Assembly (NCBI GenBank): GCA_025345505.1
Contig: JANVCC010000167.1
Coordinates: forward strand, 544,187 to 608,186
Direction of reading: 5' to 3'
From: Todiramphus chloris collaris
Lineage: Eukaryota; Chordata; Aves; Coraciiformes; Alcedinidae
Length of the DNA: 64,000 nt
Part shown: in pieces, positions 48,421-59,944 of the stretch
Layout of the letters: each line of letters starts with the position of its first letter
Position numbering within the stretch: position 1 is the stretch's first letter
The notes under the pieces: model-generated
Told to the model about the DNA's origin: nothing
Seen by the model: only the letters and a program-made list of their open reading frames with translations
Database searches by the model: none
Position numbers and translations under genes: made by a program

Positions 48421-50627
48421 GTTAGGCCACATGATGTTACTGTTCAGATGATGCTTTTCAATGGCAGAGTTAACCAGAAAGTGGACATGATGCCAGTCAG
48501 TTATTTCTCCACCTCAGTTTAGTTCTGTTAAGTTTGTTTACCTGTATAACAAAGTTAAAGAGATGAAAATGTAACTCTTCTTCATGGTATGGTGCTGAAG
48601 AGGTAGTAGAAGGAAGGGGAGGGAAAGGGGGATGATGGGAGTACGTGTAGTTTCCTTCACTTTCCCAAGAGGCTCTCTTGGCCCTTAGTATAATAATCAA
48701 GTGGAAAATGTCATAGCTTTACAGGCCTTTTGAGGGCGATGAGCACAAAATCCAAACTTATCCTTCCGTTTGCCTGAGATAGTCCAGGTCAACCCTCATC
48801 CATCATTATTCTTGAGAAGGAGATGGAGTAAAATCAATGAAGGCATTGCAAAGTTTAGCATTTTACTCAACCGAGCAGAGAAGCTCGGTACAATGGAGGG
48901 TTGTACTGCAGACAAATGAGATCTGCAAAAAGGGGGTTGTATGTTGAGTCCTCAAGCTTGGAAAAATCACTTTGGAGCAAAGGAACTCTCGGATGTGATG
49001 CACTGTGGGCATATAGCTGGGGAGAAGAGCAGGGGCATAGGGAGCCTGGGTTCCAGCAGCTTGTATCGTGACGTATAGCCTGTCACACCTCTTCATAGTT
49101 CCCCTGGAAAGTGCAACATTACATCAGACTGGAATCCTAGAAAACTCTGTCTGGAAATGATGCTGAGAAATCACTTAGTTATAGTGTTTAGCACCGAGCT
49201 GGATGGGAGAATTGGTTCAGAGATTGGTTTGTTGCTCTGTGCCTTAAAACGTTGAGATACTTTCTCTCTAGGATTTGGTTTTTCTGGGGCCTTAATTTCA
49301 TGTGATCCATTTAGCCATCAAGAAGAATATGACCCAAATGGGGTGCTCAGCAGCTCCTCAGCCACCACAGTTTGCAGAATGAAACCATTGCCAGTTGCAG
49401 ATGACTTCAGTATGCTGGGTTTTGAACTCTGGCAGTTCGGGAGTTGCTACGTTCAGCCACCCACACAGCAGGTGCTGGGAGGAATGGCATAAACTGCCCG
49501 AGCAATTCCAGTTTAATGCTGGACCTCACATGGCTTCCCAGGGAGTCACTGAGTGCTTCCACAGAAGGCAGGGCTAGGAATTCTGTAGTTACTGGTCCCC
49601 TGATAGGACCATTTCACAAGTTTCAGATCCAAACTCTTAATGGTGAGCACAGAGTCATGGCTCATTTCCTCCATCTGTTAAAAGCAGTGCTTAATTCTTT
49701 TAAAGCCTGTTTCATCTATTTTTTTTTTTTTTTTTTATAACAGGCGGAAAAAAAGGGGTTTTGGAAAGGCGGGTGGAGCAGATTCTCAACTTGACGTTGT
49801 TATTTTTTTGTTTTAAGGGTGATCTCTCTTTTTTTTTTGGACAAATACAGGGCTGACTGTGAGCAGTGCCTGATGTAATTGTTCTCTGAACCTGAGTGCT
49901 CCCAGTCTGTCTTATGAAAACTGATGACAGATACAGCCTAGTGTTCATCTGCTGGGCTACAAACTGAAGGTACTTTTTTTTTCCTTTTTTTTTTTAATTC
50001 ATATTTAAAGTAAAACAAGATGCAGTTTTGTACTAAAAGAGACCAACAAATGCTTTAGAGGCACAGAGGAAGGGGATACAGGAGCTTAGCTGAAACAAAT
50101 TTAATTGGCTTATGGTGACATTTGGAGCTCTCTTTGTGTCGTAAACATCTGCTTCAGTCCTGCTGATACTCAATTTGGACCATACCCATTTCAGATCCTG
50201 CCATGCCTGTTAAGATTGGGGTGGCTATTCTGGGAAACCAGTGCCTGAAATGATTTGTTCCAATGGTTTGACTTCCAATTTTCTGTGCTGTGTCAGACCG
50301 TTACAGTGTTTATCTGAGGTCTGATTCCAGGCAGGAATGCATCTTAGGGCATCTTGGTATGGCATCTTGGGCCAGGCAGTAAGACATCTCATCAGGGTGC
50401 TGTAAAGAGCAAACTGTAACCAGTGAAGGTGAGTGGAGTGCAGTGCTGGTTTAGATGGTGAGCTCCAGGGAGCTGCACCCCTTCATTACTGAAAGCAGCA
50501 TCTGAAAAGGTGGGTTTTTCCCTCAGGTCTGTTGTTCCAAGGACAAATGACTCTAAGTATGCTCCAAAGCCTTTGTCACCTCTACATCAGCTTAGGCTCT
50601 TTGTGTTTCTTCTCCCTCAGCCCTCTT
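48421..50627. other. unique DNA, presumed intron
   Basis: T runs lie at about 49,720-49,737 and 49,976-49,995. A small tandem set of GGCATCTTGG-like units lies at 50,339-50,372. An AAG followed by GTGAGT at about 50,431 has no convincing acceptor upstream. Confidence 0.5.
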
Positions 50628-51028
50628 GAGAGGACAGACTGAGAGAGCTGGGGTTGTTCAGAGAAGAGAAGGCTCTGAGGACACCTTCTTGTGGCCTTCC
50701 AGTATCTGAAGGGGGCTACAAGAAAGCTGGGGAGGGACTTTTTAGGCTGTGGGGCAGTGGTAGGACTGGAGGGAATGGATTAAAACTAGAGACAGGTTGA
50801 TTCATGTTAGACATGAGGAAGAATTTCTTCCCCATGAGGGTGGTGAGACACTGGAACAAGGTGCCCAGAGAGGTGGTGGAAGCCCCATCCTTGGAAGTGT
50901 TTCAGCCCAGGCTGGATGGGGCTGTGAGCAACCTGCTCTAGTGGGAGGTGTCCCTGCCCATGGCAGGGGGTTGGAGCTGGATGGTCTTTAAGGTCCCTTC
51001 CAACCCTGACAATTCTATGGTTCTATGA
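50628..51028 (+). mobile_element. CR1 fragment (subfamily A)
   Basis: Plus-strand 5'-truncated copy from AGAGGACAGACTGAGAGAGC through the ORF2 C-terminus to a tail of CAATTCTATGGTTCTATGA. Close in sequence to 4.9-5.3 kb and 47.2 kb. Confidence 0.95.
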
Positions 51029-51154
51029 ACCAGAGCCTCTTGATTATGTCTAAAGCAACCACCCCCTACCTCTTCTGCAAATGAATGGTCAGTTAATGCT
51101 ATTTTCAAAGGTATTCTCCACTGACTCACCCGATAGTGGGGGTGTTTTTTTAAT

Positions 51155-51973
51155 GTATCTGTCCTGGTTTGAGTGAAAACAGAACTAATTCTGTTCAGTA
51201 ATTTTACTTTTCATCTCGGTTCTTTTAATTAGCTGCACTTTCTGAAGTTAGCAGCCTGTTTTCACAGACAGTGTCTGCTTCTAGCAGTGGTAACACCTTA
51301 TGTTTAGAGTTACTACCAAGGGTTGGTATGCAGACCAAGGCCACTGCTGGGTCCTGTGTACCACATTGGGGGGTGCAGAAAGTAAAAGGCTGCACCTTCA
51401 GGGAGGAGCAGACAGGACGGGTGACCCCAAACTGACCAATGAGGTATTCCATCCCATATATGCCGTATTTGGTCTAGAGCTGAGGGACCCGAAGGGTCTC
51501 TGGGCTCTTCATTCCCTTCTTGGACTGCTTTGCCAGCTTTTGCTTGGCTTGGCTCGGGTCCTCTTTCGGTTCCTTCCTCGGAGCACCCAAGGAGGACTCT
51601 CTCCATTCTGCCTTTGATCCGGTCTGTGTGTTCCTGAACCCGGTACCAGAATCCAGCTTCTCAACACAGCTCCCGTCTGCTGCGGGGCCCAGTCTGGGAC
51701 TGCCCCGGTGCCTACACAACATCAGTGGTGACAGTGATGTAATTACCCTCAGGGGGGTTGGGTTCCATACTGGTTTTGTATATATTTGTATATATTCCAT
51801 TTTTATAATTATTAATTTCCTTTTCATTAAAGCTGTTCTAGTTTCCTTTTCTAATCGCTAAGTCTCTCTCCCTTATTCCCTTTCTCTTTCCCCTTTGGGG
51901 AGGGAGGGGGGTTAACAGAGAGCATCTGTTATAAGTCTAAGGGGCTGCCCTGACCCTAAACCGTGACAGTATC
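51155..51973. repeat. 5-bp target duplication of solo LTR
   Basis: GTATC occurs at 51,155-51,159 and 51,969-51,973, directly abutting the TG and CA ends of the element between. Confidence 0.9.
51160..51968 (+). mobile_element. ERVL-like solo LTR
   Basis: An 809-bp unit starting TGTCCTGGTTTGAGTG and ending CCTAAACCGTGACA, flanked by a perfect 5-bp duplication. It contains a polyadenylation signal ATTAAA at 51,826-51,831 near the 3' third and no internal viral genes, so it is the product of LTR-LTR recombination. The TGTCCTGGTTT start and 5-bp duplication resemble ERVL-type LTRs that are common in non-galliform birds; the exact family is inferred. Open frames across it are by-products. Confidence 0.85.
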
Positions 51974-53041
51974 CTGAACATTTTACATAGTACAGTTCAA
52001 ATATGTGTAGGGATCTATTTTTAAGAAAGAAAGAAAAAAAATCCCCCTTTGTTCTAGATAAGTAATAAACTCATAGATAAATGTGGCAAATTTATATATG
52101 CTTGCTGTAGTGGAGACTTTTGCAAATTGAGAAGTCATCTCAATTGCTTATTGCAATAAACAGGCATCCCCACCAAAAAAAAAAGAGGATAATATGTAGG
52201 TTTTATTCAGAGGTAATTTTTTTTCTGGTATCTGACCTAACAATAGTGTACTTGTAGTGTCTTGTTGAAGGTGACTAACCAGAAAAGAAATTGTTTCTCT
52301 GGGGATTCTCTTGTGGTATTCTGTAAGATCTGAAAGAGAGAAAACTTTCCTTGGAGTGTTTTATCACCTCTCTCTGTGCTAGAAGAAGTAGTGCTGCTTG
52401 TGCAAACTTGACAGTTACGATGGTAGCAGAAAATAATGCCCTAGAGACCTTAAGGGAGTAGATGTCACGTGGGAGAAAGAAGAATATGGTTACAGAGAGG
52501 GAAAAAAAGGAGAGAAGCTGTCAGTGTTTTTAATGATGATGTGAAAACTGCCTGCTTGAATAACTTGTTTGGGTTTGTTGGTTGGTTTGGTTTGGTTTTT
52601 TTTGGTTATGGTGTGATGGGGGGGTTGAGTTTTTTTGTTTCAATATCTTGGACTTCCTTCTCATTGTGGCTTCTACTTTGTGTTTTGCATCTTCTTTAGT
52701 TGCCCCTACTCTCCTCATCACTCGGAAGAAGATTTCTGAAGCTTCCCCAGTCAAATGTGCTACAGTTACTGAGACTACTTACTTGAAGCACTAAAACTAT
52801 CTGGCTTATTGCTTATTATCTGTGCAGGCATTTGCAAATTGTGGTGGAGGCCATGCCCTGCTGCATTTCATACCTCCTCAGGACATTGGTGACACTGGAG
52901 GGACACAAGTGACAATAGCAAGATGTTCTCTGTGTACCAATATGTGCTTCTTCACTGTGCCCCATCCAGTCTCCTCTTCATTTTAGATAAAGCATGGCAA
53001 GAAATTTCAGCTTACTTCTGATAGAGCTTGTAAGTAAATTA
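51974..53041. other. unique DNA, presumed intron
   Basis: It has A runs near 52,036 and 52,176 and a T/G-rich stretch at 52,567-52,640. No supported exon. Confidence 0.55.
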
Positions 53042-53286
53042 AGTAATTCAAACTCAAGCACAGGAAGTTCCACCTCAACATGAGGAAGAACTTCTTGACT
53101 GTCAGAGTAGTAGAGCACTGGAAGAGGCTGCCCAGAGAGGTTGTGGAGTCTCCTTCTCTGGAGACTTTCCAGACCTGTCTGGATGCATTTCTAGGTGCTC
53201 TGCTCTAGTTGTGCCCTGCTCTGGCAGGGGAGTTGGACTCGATGCTCTTCAGAGGTCCCTTCCAACTCCTACCCTTCTGTGATTCA
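53042..53286 (+). mobile_element. CR1 3' end fragment (subfamily D)
   Basis: Starts at ATTCAAACTCAAGCACAGGA, includes MRKNFLTVRVVEHWKRLPR-like C-terminal codons, and ends CCCTTCTGTGATTCA. It is a near twin of 41,923-42,172 in extent. Confidence 0.94.
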
Positions 53287-53921
53287 TTTCTGAAAAGATT
53301 ATAAAAAATCAAAAAGACAGCAGTGTGGGACAGGGTGGTCAGGCCTTCATGCATGTACATACACAGGAGTAATACACAAATTAAGATGAAAACCATCACT
53401 TCCAAGAAATAAGTGCTGGTAGCAGAGAACACAGGAGAAACAGGCTAATGAACAATGGAGAGTGGAGGAACATGGCTTAGTTAAGACAAGAACGGGTGAC
53501 CTATAGCTGAGGGGTCAGAGCCAGTGGCTCTACCCATAGTTATGTTCAACATTTTAAGTGTTTATGCATCTATATGTCAACATGTGGCCTGCTGAAGGCA
53601 CTTGGGTGGCCCTCAGAAAGGCAACGGTTACCCAGCCTGAGTTGGATAATAGATGAAGACTTCCAGGTCATGTGGGACCATGTTTGGCTCTGGTTGGGGT
53701 AAAGACTGTGGAATATTCAGACCACTGTCAGGAAAGCTGCACTGAGTTCCTTGGAGCTCTTCTTGACCAACGTTGTTGATAAACTGAAGGAAATGGTTTG
53801 TTGTTCCAAGCAGATATTCCAGTGAATGTAACCATAATACTTCAGTCTAGCTCTTAGCCCAGCCAAGTCCAGTTCAGTGTTGTAGTCTCACCAGTGTGCT
53901 TTCCTTGCTCTTTAATGTCAG
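53287..53921. other. unique DNA, presumed intron
   Basis: No feature was recognised. It begins a 7.2-kb stretch without CR1. Confidence 0.5.
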
Positions 53922-54056
53922 GAGAGAGGAGACTTCCTGCATTTTGACATACGGGGAAGAGGTGCCTGCATAACTTTTCACCTTGAGGACAAGGAGGAGT
54001 CATCACCAACTCGGCAGTTTCTGTGAACTCAAGATGAACTCTGCTTTTGAGAAGGG
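53922..54056 (+). other. candidate exon with a start codon
   Basis: A 135-bp block lies between a pyrimidine-rich acceptor (CTTTCCTTGCTCTTTAATG then CAG at 53,919-53,921) and a consensus donor (AAGGG then GTAAGT at 54,057-54,062). An ATG at 54,034 has A at -3 and stays open to the donor, encoding MNSAFEK and a split codon. It is not recognised as part of a known protein. The donor is good and the acceptor moderate. It could equally be the end of a first exon. The evidence is splice-site shape only. Confidence 0.25.
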
Positions 54057-54566
54057 GTAAGTTTTCAGTCTAGGGATTTGGGGCATTCTAGCAGTGGGCA
54101 GAACATCCTGCATCTCTAGAGGTTCCTTGGGGGCTTCTAAGGGACTTCTAAGGGACTCAGAGTCGCATTGCTTGTTAGTGTGAGCAATAGCTGCATGAAT
54201 AGCTGTGTTCAGGAGCTGTGAAGATGTGTCGTGGTTTATTGACTGGTTTTTTTCTTTATTAATCCCCCCTTCACCCTCTCCCCTCTATGGCCAAAACTGA
54301 AATGAATTTCAAATATTTGCCTTTTTTAAAAAATTATTTTTAGGGTGATGGCCACTTACGCTTTTGTAGAGCAGCTAATGCAAACAAAAGAGCCAGATCC
54401 ACACTGCTGATACCACCTCCTCTCCCTCCCAACTCGCTGCAGCTGCTGGAGCCGGTAACTGCCACGGGAAGACTCTATTCCTTCTTTCACTGGGAGACAC
54501 CAGAGCTGTGGCTGCAGATTAGACCTTTCTCTTCTCTCCCTCCCCCTGCCAGACCTCCGTGTGCTT

Positions 54567-54574
54567 TGACGTCA
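54567..54574 (+). promoter_or_regulatory. perfect CRE palindrome
   Basis: TGACGTCA, the full CREB/ATF site. A near-perfect RFX-type X-box begins 16 bp downstream. Confidence 0.7.
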
Positions 54575-54589
54575 TGTGTGCTCCTTTCA

Positions 54590-54603
54590 GTTGCCATAGC
54601 AGC
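54590..54603 (+). promoter_or_regulatory. near-perfect RFX X-box
   Basis: GTTGCCATAGCAGC differs from GTNRCC-RGYAAC only at the penultimate base. The 11-mer GTTGCCATAGC also occurs, complemented, in the candidate exon at 59,873-59,883. Confidence 0.55.
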
Positions 54604-54718
54604 CCCATTCCCCAAGCTCTCTGCCTGTCTCCTCTGGTAGGTTCCACAATGGTACAGCCAGCATCACGCTGCACAATGGTTTCCAGGCAGTGAAAGAGCG
54701 TGATTCAGCAAGCCACTC

Positions 54719-54742
54719 TTTTTTTTTTTTTTTTTTTTTTTT
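54719..54742 (+). repeat. poly-T tract
   Basis: A 24-nt T run followed by a C/T-rich stretch with a C run at about 54,762-54,769. Confidence 0.85.
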
Positions 54743-55131
54743 CCAACCTTCTTTTTTCCTCCCCCCCCCTTATTTCATTATTATCAGACATTTTGCCTCC
54801 CCTTTTTCTGTTCAGCTCTACCCTCTCCCCAACTTTTATTTCATTCTTTAACAGAAAACAGTGATTTACCTTCAATCCAGCTGCACATCATCTTAATTAT
54901 ATATATTTTTATTATTATTATTATTATTCTAAATAGTCCATCTTTCCCTTGGCTCTGTTTGGAATGTGATTTAAGGGAAAAACAAAAACCCACCTAAAGT
55001 CACAGGTCGGGGAAGAGGATTCTGGAAGAGGAGAGGAGCTGGCAAGAACGGAATGGTAGGTGGTTGATGCTCATATTCTATGGCTTTTGCAGGGTGGGGT
55101 GATGAATATTGATTGTTGTTAAAAAATTAAT

Positions 55132-55162
<31 letters not shown>

Positions 55163-56258
55163 GAGGTGGGGGGGAGAGAGGTTAATGAAGTAAACTGATA
55201 AGCAAAGCTGTACATCCTGTGGCCAGAGAACCATCTGTGCTTGGGTGTGGATGAGCTTTTCTGTTCTGGTTGCTTTAGGTGACCAGTGGTTGGGAGAGCA
55301 GTGGGGCATGGTGGACAGAGGGTGATAGTGCTTTACCAGCTGGCTGATGTGAACAGGAGGCTTTTACTCAGCCCCATCACCTCTAACACTGCTGGGGGGG
55401 GGGGGTGGTTGGGAAGGAGGTGTCTTGGCTTGCAATTCAGTGGATTAGAGAGCCCGTGTTAAATCTGAACTTGTGAAAATAAAAAAGGAGAGAGGGTAAT
55501 AAGCAACTATAAGATCCAGAGGACAGAAGCCTTGGCCTTTTGCAAGGTTGTTGAATGCCTTAAAAAAACCCCCAAACTAAACTTTATGGGAAGAAGTGAG
55601 TTATTTGACTAACTGTTGGATGAGGTGGTGGGGGTTGTTTTTAAGAAAGGGGTGTTTTAAGGTAATCATCCGTCTCCTTCTGCATCACTCGGATACGAGT
55701 GAACAACTCAGCCCAGTGGGTCTTAAGAGAAGCCCCAGGAGCTTTCAGAAGTGTTTACAGCACCTACAGGCCAGTTATTTTGCAAAAGATAATAACCAAT
55801 CTGTAGCTACTGCAGTGAAGTCAGTGTCGCTTTGCAGGGAAATCCTCGGGCAGAAAAGCTATTGCTACACAAAGAAATACTGGGTTTGTTGTTTTGTTTC
55901 TTTTTGGTTTTTTTTACACTGCAGAGAGGCCTTCTTAGAAATAATAGAAATTTGACTGGGCCAATGAAGTGTTACAGCACTGTTTAACAAGCAGGGGTTG
56001 CTTCCAGTGAATCATGATGGGCACATTTCAAACCCTTGGTGTACCGAGTGCCTGTAAAGCTTGTTTACACGGGTTCTTTTTGCTGCATAGCTTCACTGTG
56101 CCCTCAATGCAGCCTTCCCTCTCCTCTCAGATGCTCACTGTGAGTTTTGCCAGGGACTTGTTTAAAGACGAGGCAATGCTCTATGAAAAAACCAGATTTC
56201 TTTCTTTGAAGGATGGCACAGAGGAGAATTTTTTTTTCAGGAGGGAAATGCAATGCAT

Positions 56259-56410
56259 TGCATATGGCAATATATTGTGTATATATATATTGTATATATA
56301 CTGTGTGTTTATATAGTGTGCGTACTGCAGTATATAGTGTGTGTACTGCAATATATATTGTGTATATATAGTGTGTGTATTGCAATGTATATTCTGTATA
56401 TATATTGTAA
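56259..56410 (+). repeat. degenerate TA/TG minisatellite
   Basis: Alternating TATATA, GTGTGT and TACTGCA pieces with a period of roughly 30 bp (GTGTGTACTGCAATATAT-like). Its self-complementary segments could fold. Confidence 0.75.
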
Positions 56411-57106
56411 TGATCAGGAGAAGCCTGAAATCAGCTTGCTGGAGGACACAGGGCTTGTCATGCAAAGCCAGCTTCAGAACAAGAGACAGGTTAAGATAGA
56501 ACAGGATGGGGTTGCTATTGCACAGGGCTGTCTTTACCCACATATGCACTACCTTTGGTTCCTGTGCCTTCTAGAGAATGCACCAAAATTGGGATATTTT
56601 AACCCTCTCTCAGAACATTACCCTGTAGTCTCTAGCCAGCTACACCAGAGTATTATTTTCTTCCGTGGTGTCTTCCTGCGTCCTTGTTCTTCCAGCTAAG
56701 GAAGGTCACACAGAAATACCTTTTCAATTAGCTCAACTTTCTCTTACGTGAATGACAAAGGTGATTCGACCTCAGCCATTAAACAATCTCCTGCCTCTCA
56801 GTAAACCCCTCTCCTGCGCGTCGCTCTCTCTCGCCGTTTCGGGCCCTGCATCATTTGAAAGGGTCCTGTTGTAATTATGATTTTCTTGAGGGGGGTCATG
56901 AGGATTACAGGGATGTTCCTATAGAGGATAAGGGCTAAAATCTCTTAATGTGAGAAATAAGTTGCCTTTATCTGCCTGTCTGCCTGCTCGATACTAGGAA
57001 ATGGCCCTCTCATTGTTAGAAAGATGTGTGCACTGAAGGGCCTTTTTATGAGCAGAGCTTGGGGATGAGTGGTTTCTTGGTTTTGTTTTGTTTCTTCTTC
57101 TCCCCT

Positions 57107-57131
57107 CCCCCCCCCCCCCCCCCCCCCCCCC
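57107..57131 (+). repeat. 25-nt poly-C tract
   Basis: An uninterrupted C run inside a C/T-rich stretch (57,090-57,136). G-rich on the minus strand, and its length is uncertain in assembly. Confidence 0.9.
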
Positions 57132-59824
57132 TCCCGTCAGTGTTTGACATGTTTGCAGCCAATATTTAGAGATTTCACAGCACCGGATCAATAATTGTAG
57201 CCCAGAATATCTTGCAGTGGTGTTACAGCAGCAGATCTGGCTTCTGAAAACAAAGGGAGAGCTACCAAAATTTCCCTGCTGTGATATTGGAGAATGTCAC
57301 AAAGCTCCCCTTGTAGTTTGCAGCCCGTTGCAAAGCTCATGCAGTTAAAGGAAGAGCTACAGTAGGCCCAGAGTATGAGGGTTTCAGCATTGCTTTGGCT
57401 GACAACGCCATGGTTTTGTTATGAGTTGGAAAGCAGAAATATTCAGAGAAAGCTCCCCAGCTTTAAAAGAGGTTAACCATCTCCTGAGCTGTTGTTCAGC
57501 AGAAGCAGCCTGATGATTTGGACGATTCCTGCATAATGAGGAACGTCACCAGCTTGTTGAGAGATTGAAGTTGATGCATTATTTTGATACGTTAAGTTTT
57601 TAATTGTACTTTTTTTTTTTTATGGTAAGATTTCTATACCCGTAGCCTCTCCCATTCCACCGGTTACATTTGGACCTTATAATGGCAAGCCTAGAAATGA
57701 TGACTTAAGACTGCAGTGTTACCACAGTTGCTACTCTGATACATCACCAGGAGAAGAGGAGAGAGATTTCACTGCACCACAACACTGAATATAAATATAA
57801 GCTGGCTTTCAACGCTCGGTTACATCTGCTCCCCTTCTCTGTGATTCTTGTAGGCTGACAGTTTTTAAGGCCACTTGCAAGAAAAATGAACCCTAGGAAA
57901 AGGGCACCAGTTAAAAGAAAGAGGGGGGAAAAAAACTGGATGCCTTTGCTGTGAGTTCTTTTTTCTTTCCTTTCTTGCAGCACCATCTGTGGAGGCAGCC
58001 ATAGGAAAATCAGCCTTTCACAGGAAGGAAAAAAAAACCCTCTTGTGCTCAAGGAACCATCTAAAACTGGTGCCCTAAACCTGAAAGCAACACATGACTT
58101 TGGTTAGTGTGAAAGGTCGGGGGTAAGGGCAATTTTTCCTTCCTCTTAGGCTGTGATGGTGAGATTAGAGATCAAAAGCAGTAGAGGGGATGGGACTGAA
58201 TTTAATAGTCCCCTGCCCACCATAAAGTCATGCAGCTTTCCTTGAGTTGCTATGCCCTGTGCTAGCCTGATAGCTGTAGTTTTGCTAGCAAGCTTTACAC
58301 CCAGTCTTGGCTTAGCTCTTAGGGCAGGAAATTCAAGTCTCAATGCTTTCTCGTCTTGTTTGTTTGTTATGTAGTGAGGTGTTCAATAAAGATCTTGTCA
58401 CGTGAACTCCCTAGTGGTGGTGGAATCTTCTCCTCAGCTTCCATCTCTGCAGAAGAGGTGCGAAGTCATGAGCTGTTGGGATATCTTGGGATGGCCTTGA
58501 CTACGCCTGGAGGATAGGGCAGACTCAAAGCCCTTCTTATGGCGAGAGAAAAAGGCAGCTGTTGTATTTTTAGGCTTGCAGGTTTTTCTCCTATCCAAGG
58601 AAAAGACCTCATGAGTGCAGGCTCTTGCTTGTGTCACGGTAGTGACATCAGGAGTTGTGGGTGTTTGTCTCCCAGGCCTGCTGTCAGCTTTTTATATTGC
58701 AATGAACTGTAAAAGCTGGAGGTCCGGAGGATCCTTCCAGTCAAGTCAAGAGCTGCTTCATCATGATTCCACGCAAAGAGGTCAGATAACTCAGGCAGTT
58801 AGGAACTCTTGTCCCAGTCCAGTCAAGTCTGATGGACCCTCTCTGGCCAAGCAGTTGTTTTTTCATAAGGATTTAAAACCTTCCATTCTTACTACAAAGC
58901 TTTATCTCTCTTGTATTTGAAGAGCTCTTGGAGAATATGTTGTGAAACAGTGGGGAAAAACACGTTGCCCAAACTTTGTGCTTCTTAGGCACCTGATTTT
59001 GTGGAGTGCTTAGACACCAGAATGGTACATGCTCAGTCGTTCCTCCTCTCATGTGCTGTCTTAAGACCACAACATCATCTTGTTGCCACATTTCTTGAGG
59101 TTGCCTCTAAGTTCCTTGTCCATTGGACATATTTTGTCACGTTTTGTTGTGCGAGAGGATGCTAATTTGACCAGCAGCATTGATTTGAGAAAGCCAGGCC
59201 TCTTCTGCCTGTACATACCCATATTGCACAGGGTTGGCTTTTTTTGTCACGAGTTAAATTCAGTTTCAATCCCCAGGTATTAGTGACAGATGACTTTGTG
59301 CAAATCTCACCTTTTTGTAGTGAAAGTTTCTACTCTTCCTGATTCCAAAGGGAAAAAAAAAAAATTGAAGATCTGACCTAAGAAAGATGGGATAGAAACA
59401 AAAATAAGTATTTTAGAATAGCTTTATGATTTTTAGTGCCATCTGTTGCGATTTGAACAGTCTTTAACATCAGCTCCTGAGTGCTAGGGTTTGCCTGCCT
59501 TGATTTTTATCTTTTTTTTTATCTTTTTTTTGGGGGGGAAAGTAACCATGACACCTCCCTCCGGTTTAAACGACAATTCATTATTTTCTCTCTCTTAACT
59601 TTTTGTTGCATGGAAGAAGGAGAATTTACAGTACAGATACTGCCTGTAACTGCTTGCATTATGGTTTTATCAGAGGAAAACCTTGAAGTCTTTGTTACGT
59701 GACGTGCAAATACTGGCATATTCCAGGTTAGCTGAGATTTCTGAACTTTTTCTGTGTCTCTCACATTTGGAAGAAGACATACTAAATATTTTTCTCTTGT
59801 TTTTCTTTTTTCCCTTGTCTTTAG

Positions 59825-59944
59825 GGCTAGTATTAGAAACCTGTACCAGCAGCAGCCCAGACTCAAATATCAGCTATGGCAACCCGTGCATGAAGTCGAT
59901 GCCTTTGAACCCTTTCCTATAGATGAGACATAGCACGCACTGTG
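59825..59944 (+). other. candidate internal exon (5' UTR or start-codon exon)
   Basis: A long pyrimidine tract (59,792-59,821, TTTTCTTTTTTCCCTTGTC) ends in TTTAG. The following 120 bp end in CTGTG with the strong donor GTGAGT at 59,945-59,950. All three frames contain a stop, so the exon cannot be wholly coding. It could be a 5' UTR exon: short upstream frames start at ATGs 59,876 (5 codons) and 59,891 (10 codons), and an ATG at 59,923 stays open to the donor (MRHSTHC). I do not recognise this peptide. The splice-site quality is the best in the window, and the exon lies in the CR1-free zone downstream of the candidate promoter. Confidence 0.45.

Larger units (their letters stand above)
54400..55055 (+). 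promoter_or_regulatory. candidate alternative promoter and first exon
   Basis: A C/T-rich, moderately GC-rich block holds a perfect cAMP-response element TGACGTCA at 54,567-54,574. A near-perfect RFX X-box GTTGCCATAGCAGC (one mismatch) follows at 54,590-54,603. A MARE/NF-E2-like site (TGATTCAGCA) lies at 54,701-54,710. No TATA box is seen. Downstream, a block ends AACGGAATG at 55,055 followed by the donor GTAGGT (55,056-55,061); an alternative donor GTAGGT occurs at 54,637. The ATG at 55,053 would be the last codon of the exon. The mix of CRE and X-box is typical of neural or endocrine promoters. Transcription is inferred, not shown. Confidence 0.45.
55062..59824. other. CR1-free unique DNA, presumed intron
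   Basis: It contains a TA run at 55,133-55,162, a 12-nt G run near 55,388, the TA/TG minisatellite at 56,259-56,410 and a 25-nt C run at 57,107-57,131. A possible acceptor at 57,980 (TTTCTTTCCTTTCTTGCAG) has no good donor after it. Confidence 0.55.

Noticed and set aside
50431..50436. AAG then GTGAGT donor-like site
   Set aside because: No pyrimidine-rich acceptor at a plausible distance upstream.
51300..51861. Overlapping frames of 97-117 codons
   Set aside because: Lie inside the solo LTR on both strands; LTRs of this kind are non-coding.
55596..55955. 119-codon plus-strand frame
   Set aside because: No domain, no splice context, and it ends in a low-complexity Phe-rich stretch.
56253..56699. 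148-codon frame with Tyr/Ile/Cys/Val-rich start
   Set aside because: The first third is translation of the TA/TG minisatellite.
57980..58040. Good acceptor-like TTTCTTGCAG followed by a possible exon
   Set aside because: No acceptable donor within 300 bp; reading frames close quickly.
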